Source: Melanocharis versteri (lineage: Eukaryota > Chordata > Aves > Passeriformes > Melanocharitidae). From it: 64,000 bases of DNA. The first letter of the stretch is position 1; each line of letters opens with the position of its first letter. Position numbers and translations under genes: made by a program. Positions 61,101 to 64,000 of this stretch are shown piece by piece. The stretch covers positions 558,001-622,000 of the forward strand of contig VZTG01009080.1 in assembly GCA_013397845.1 (NCBI GenBank), written 5' to 3'. The notes below the pieces were generated by a model. The model ran no database searches, had not been told where the DNA came from, and saw nothing but the letters and a program-made list of their open reading frames with translations.

Positions 61101-64000
61101 TCATGATCTTTCTCCCAGTGGGTGGGAAACACTGTGCTCACAGTGATGCCTCCCGTGCTATAGCAAAGCTGCCAGCTGTCTCAATGTATGCAAATGAAAT
61201 TATGTGCTGAAGCTTACACTGCCCTTTGTGGGGAGGCTGCTCTTTGGCTGTGAACAGCCCCTGACTTCTCCTGACACAGCAGGCAGAAAGCCTTGCAAAT
61301 TTGCCAGCAGCCCGACCCAGTCACTTTCAACCAGAGAATACGCAGACCTACCAAAACCTTACTCCTACCTGAAACCTGTGTATCATTGCATGCTTGCAGT
61401 GCAGATGGGGCTACGATGTGGGGAACTTACCTTGCTTAAGGTAAGTTTATCATTCAGCAGCTCTTTGCCATGGAAATAAAGAGGTTTACTCTCATATTAG
61501 TTACTGAGGTAGATTGGAGGCACAACTGTTGGACATCACTAGCCAAGGGCCAACCTAAGTATGGCAAAGCTGGGTGTAGAATTAAGCTATCCTGTGTCCC
61601 TCCTGTACTTCTTAAGCTAAGGCATGCAGCCAAGGAACGTTAAATTTACTTATTTCTTTCCAAAGTCTTTCTTACTGTTTATTAATTCCATCCAGGAACG
61701 CCACATAAGTAGGTGTTCACTGCATTTTACTTGTCCTCATGAATACTAGCCACAGCTGTGCCAAAAACAGCTTTATGCAAGTGAAAACCAGGTGCAGTAG
61801 CAAAGAAAGTTTAGGGGAGTTTTAAGAAGCATTACTGCCCAGGTTAAAAAGTCATCTTCAGTTTATAGATTTACCACTCTCATGCCCTTCTGAAAAAATG
61901 GATTTGTTTGCTTATAAACAACACATTAGGCAGAATATTAATATACTTACAAGATTAGGCATGCAGAAAATAGCTTCAAAATTAGATTTGTCAATAAATA
62001 CTTGGAGAACAAGAAGAGCATTTTGGCACTAAGTTGTCCTGGTGGATGTTAGTCACATTTCTATCCAGAGATGAAGGATAATGAAGGTCACCGTCATATA
62101 CATTGATTCAAAATTAAGGACTTTGTCGAAGTTGCAACCTGCAATGATATTGGCGATGAACCTTCAAGCAATCTCTCCTGCAGCCCAGTGGCACAGTTAT
62201 TAATGAACCTGCTCTTGGAACCACGACTTCTTTTGAGGGCAGGCCAAGCTCTTGAGGAAAGATGAACCTTGCTGCCATTTCTGGCTACAATTCAGAATGC
62301 GCAGAAGCCGCCTCTCTAAAACCCAAGTGAAGTAAAAAAATAAACTTCTCACAGGTGGCTATGACAGGAGCTGAGGAAGGCTGTGCAAAGCCAGCTCCCC
62401 CAAAGCTGCCCACCAGGGCACTCTGGAGGAGGCCTAGGCTTGCCTTCATTTCAGCACACCACCAAAGAACACAGATAATGCAACTGTTCAGCATTTACGT
62501 CCAAGTCTTTCTCTTCCACACCTACCAGAATGTTCTGCCACTGCCTTTGGTGGTGCTGTGTTCCTCTTTTATGGCCCTAAACTAGATTCTGTGAGTTTTA
62601 TGGTGCTCATTAAGTAGGATCGTGTGCTGATGCTTTTGCACAGGCCCTCTAACAACCACCATGGATTTAAATCCAAGAGCACACATCCTGTGATAAATCC
62701 ATAGGCACACAATGCATGCATTAAAAACCAAACAAAACCCACACAGGCTTGAGAAGCACTCCTCTGAGACTCTTTCTTCCCTGTACCTCTTGATCAACAA
62801 CTGTTTGGTTTTTTTTCCCCACCACTGACTAGCGATGACTTTTGCAATATTTGTCAGACCTTAGAATCAGATTTTCAAAAATATGTACTAAAATTGTCAA
62901 AAATGTTTGTGCTTGCTGCAGCATTGTCCATACACTGAGTATGAGTCTGATTAACAGATGGGATGGCTCTGCTCACACTAACATGTATTGCCTGTGCTTT
63001 CACCTCCTTCAGGCTATAAAACTATGATCTTCACAGCCCAGCCTTCTGTGCAAGTCTGAGGAGCTCCATTTTTCAAAATAGGCCTGTAACTTTTAAATAT
63101 TTGCTTTTGACTTAAAGCTAAATAAATCAAGTCATAAAGCAAGTAAAATGCAACAATTTGCCTCTCTTGTGTCAACAGAGTACATGGGAGCTAAAAGGCC
63201 TATGCTCAAAGAGAAGGGTGACATTTTAGTTCTCTTCCTCCAGTGACAGAGAAATGGCTCTTTGTGTATTCTGTCAGGAAAGTCTACCCAAGTCACACCT
63301 CATTTAAAATTATCTGGATTATGAAACTCAAATTGGCTGTCAAGGAAAGTGCAAAAGCTAGGATAATAAGTGAATTCCTAAGAGCTCCTGGGGAAAGCAT
63401 CAAGTTTTTGGAAAATAAACTAAAACCAAAAGATACAGATTCACTCTAGACCCATGAGCAGGAATTACTGAAGGCCTTTTTTTCCTACAGGATTTTTCCT
63501 TGGCATCAGCCATAGACCCCTGATAAAAAATTTTTCAAGCCTTTCAGAAAACACACAGAGGACCATGATGTCCATAGGATGGTCTTATTTCTGTTTGAAA
63601 CAAAAGTTACCCCTCCTATTGCTTGTGCTTCTGTGCCATGATTTAGCACATGTACAGCTACAGCAATCAACGCCTGCAAGCAAACAAAATGCGGATTTAA
63701 GTCAGTACAGGTCAGGTCCCTGATAGTTAAATTTGCAGGGAAATGTCTATCATTCATTGAGGCAATTATTTTCATGTAAGACAAAATCCTGAAGGGTTCA
63801 CACAATCTTTTCTCAGATAAATACCTATCCTGAAATCACAAGAAAATTTAACCAAAATTATTTGACTTTTCAAATATGGGTTGCATAAAATCAACCACCT
63901 CTTCAAGGCCTGATGAAATACCTTTGCCTTCATTGAGTTCTGATTTTGTTTCTGTCTAATACACAAATCCCAATACTTTTCGTGTACTGCCTTTTAGAGG
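58170..64000. other. Non-coding stretch to the window end, no firm gene
   Basis: AT-rich unique sequence with two exon-like segments (60,797-60,855 and 61,280-61,440) described under findings. A TA/CA-rich low-complexity run lies at about 60,560-60,640. No recognisable repeat family at the right edge. Confidence 0.45.
60560..60640. repeat. (TA/CA)-rich low-complexity tract
   Basis: Irregular run of ATATACATACAC, GTATACATA and GTATATGTATATA words. Confidence 0.65.

Noticed and set aside
1..64000. tRNA, rRNA, snRNA genes, CRISPR arrays, bacterial or phage genes
   Set aside because: No tRNA boxes, U-snRNA or 5S cores, or spaced direct repeats were seen; the composition and repeat content are those of vertebrate nuclear DNA.

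Overview
The window reads as nuclear DNA from a vertebrate, most likely a bird. It is AT-rich, nearly free of long open frames and poor in repeats. The clear mobile elements are CR1 LINEs ending in the typical ATTCTRTG-like tails, a solo LTR of a family I recognise from avian ERVs, and very old L2-like and MIR-like remnants. There are no operons, CRISPR arrays or phage genes. Almost all of the long open frames are chance frames in non-coding DNA.

Layout. Positions 1-3,644 look like the last intron of a plus-strand gene whose terminal coding exon (3,645-3,746), 3' UTR and poly(A) signal (4,014-4,019) follow; the gene was not identified. A GC-rich, CpG-bearing block lies at about 5.3-5.8 kb. 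From 6 to 17 kb there is non-coding DNA with a MIR-type SINE remnant (about 10.75-10.9 kb), an old antisense CR1 (about 8.33-8.79 kb) and a few short exon-like segments. A CR1 LINE (about 17.8-20.5 kb) is split by a 603-bp solo LTR (18,724-19,326). From 20.5 to 35.8 kb there is mostly unique non-coding sequence, a GT microsatellite and a short assembly gap beside a G-tract.

At about 35.78-37.14 kb lies the most unusual structure in the window: roughly 1.35 kb of degenerate, partly self-complementary words built on TATTGATACCTAT / ATAGGTATCAATA. Beyond it are a second gap in a T-tract (40,471-40,489), a CR1 3' fragment (about 49.08-49.66 kb), an L2-type reverse-transcriptase remnant (about 52.4-52.8 kb), a possible second terminal exon (57,194-57,286) and a (TAA)n microsatellite (58,113-58,169).

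No multi-gene system can be supported. Apart from the exon at 3,645, the exon calls rest only on splice-site consensus plus an open frame. In AT-rich DNA that happens often by chance, so they are scored low. Repeat family assignments come from recalled family features, not from a database search.
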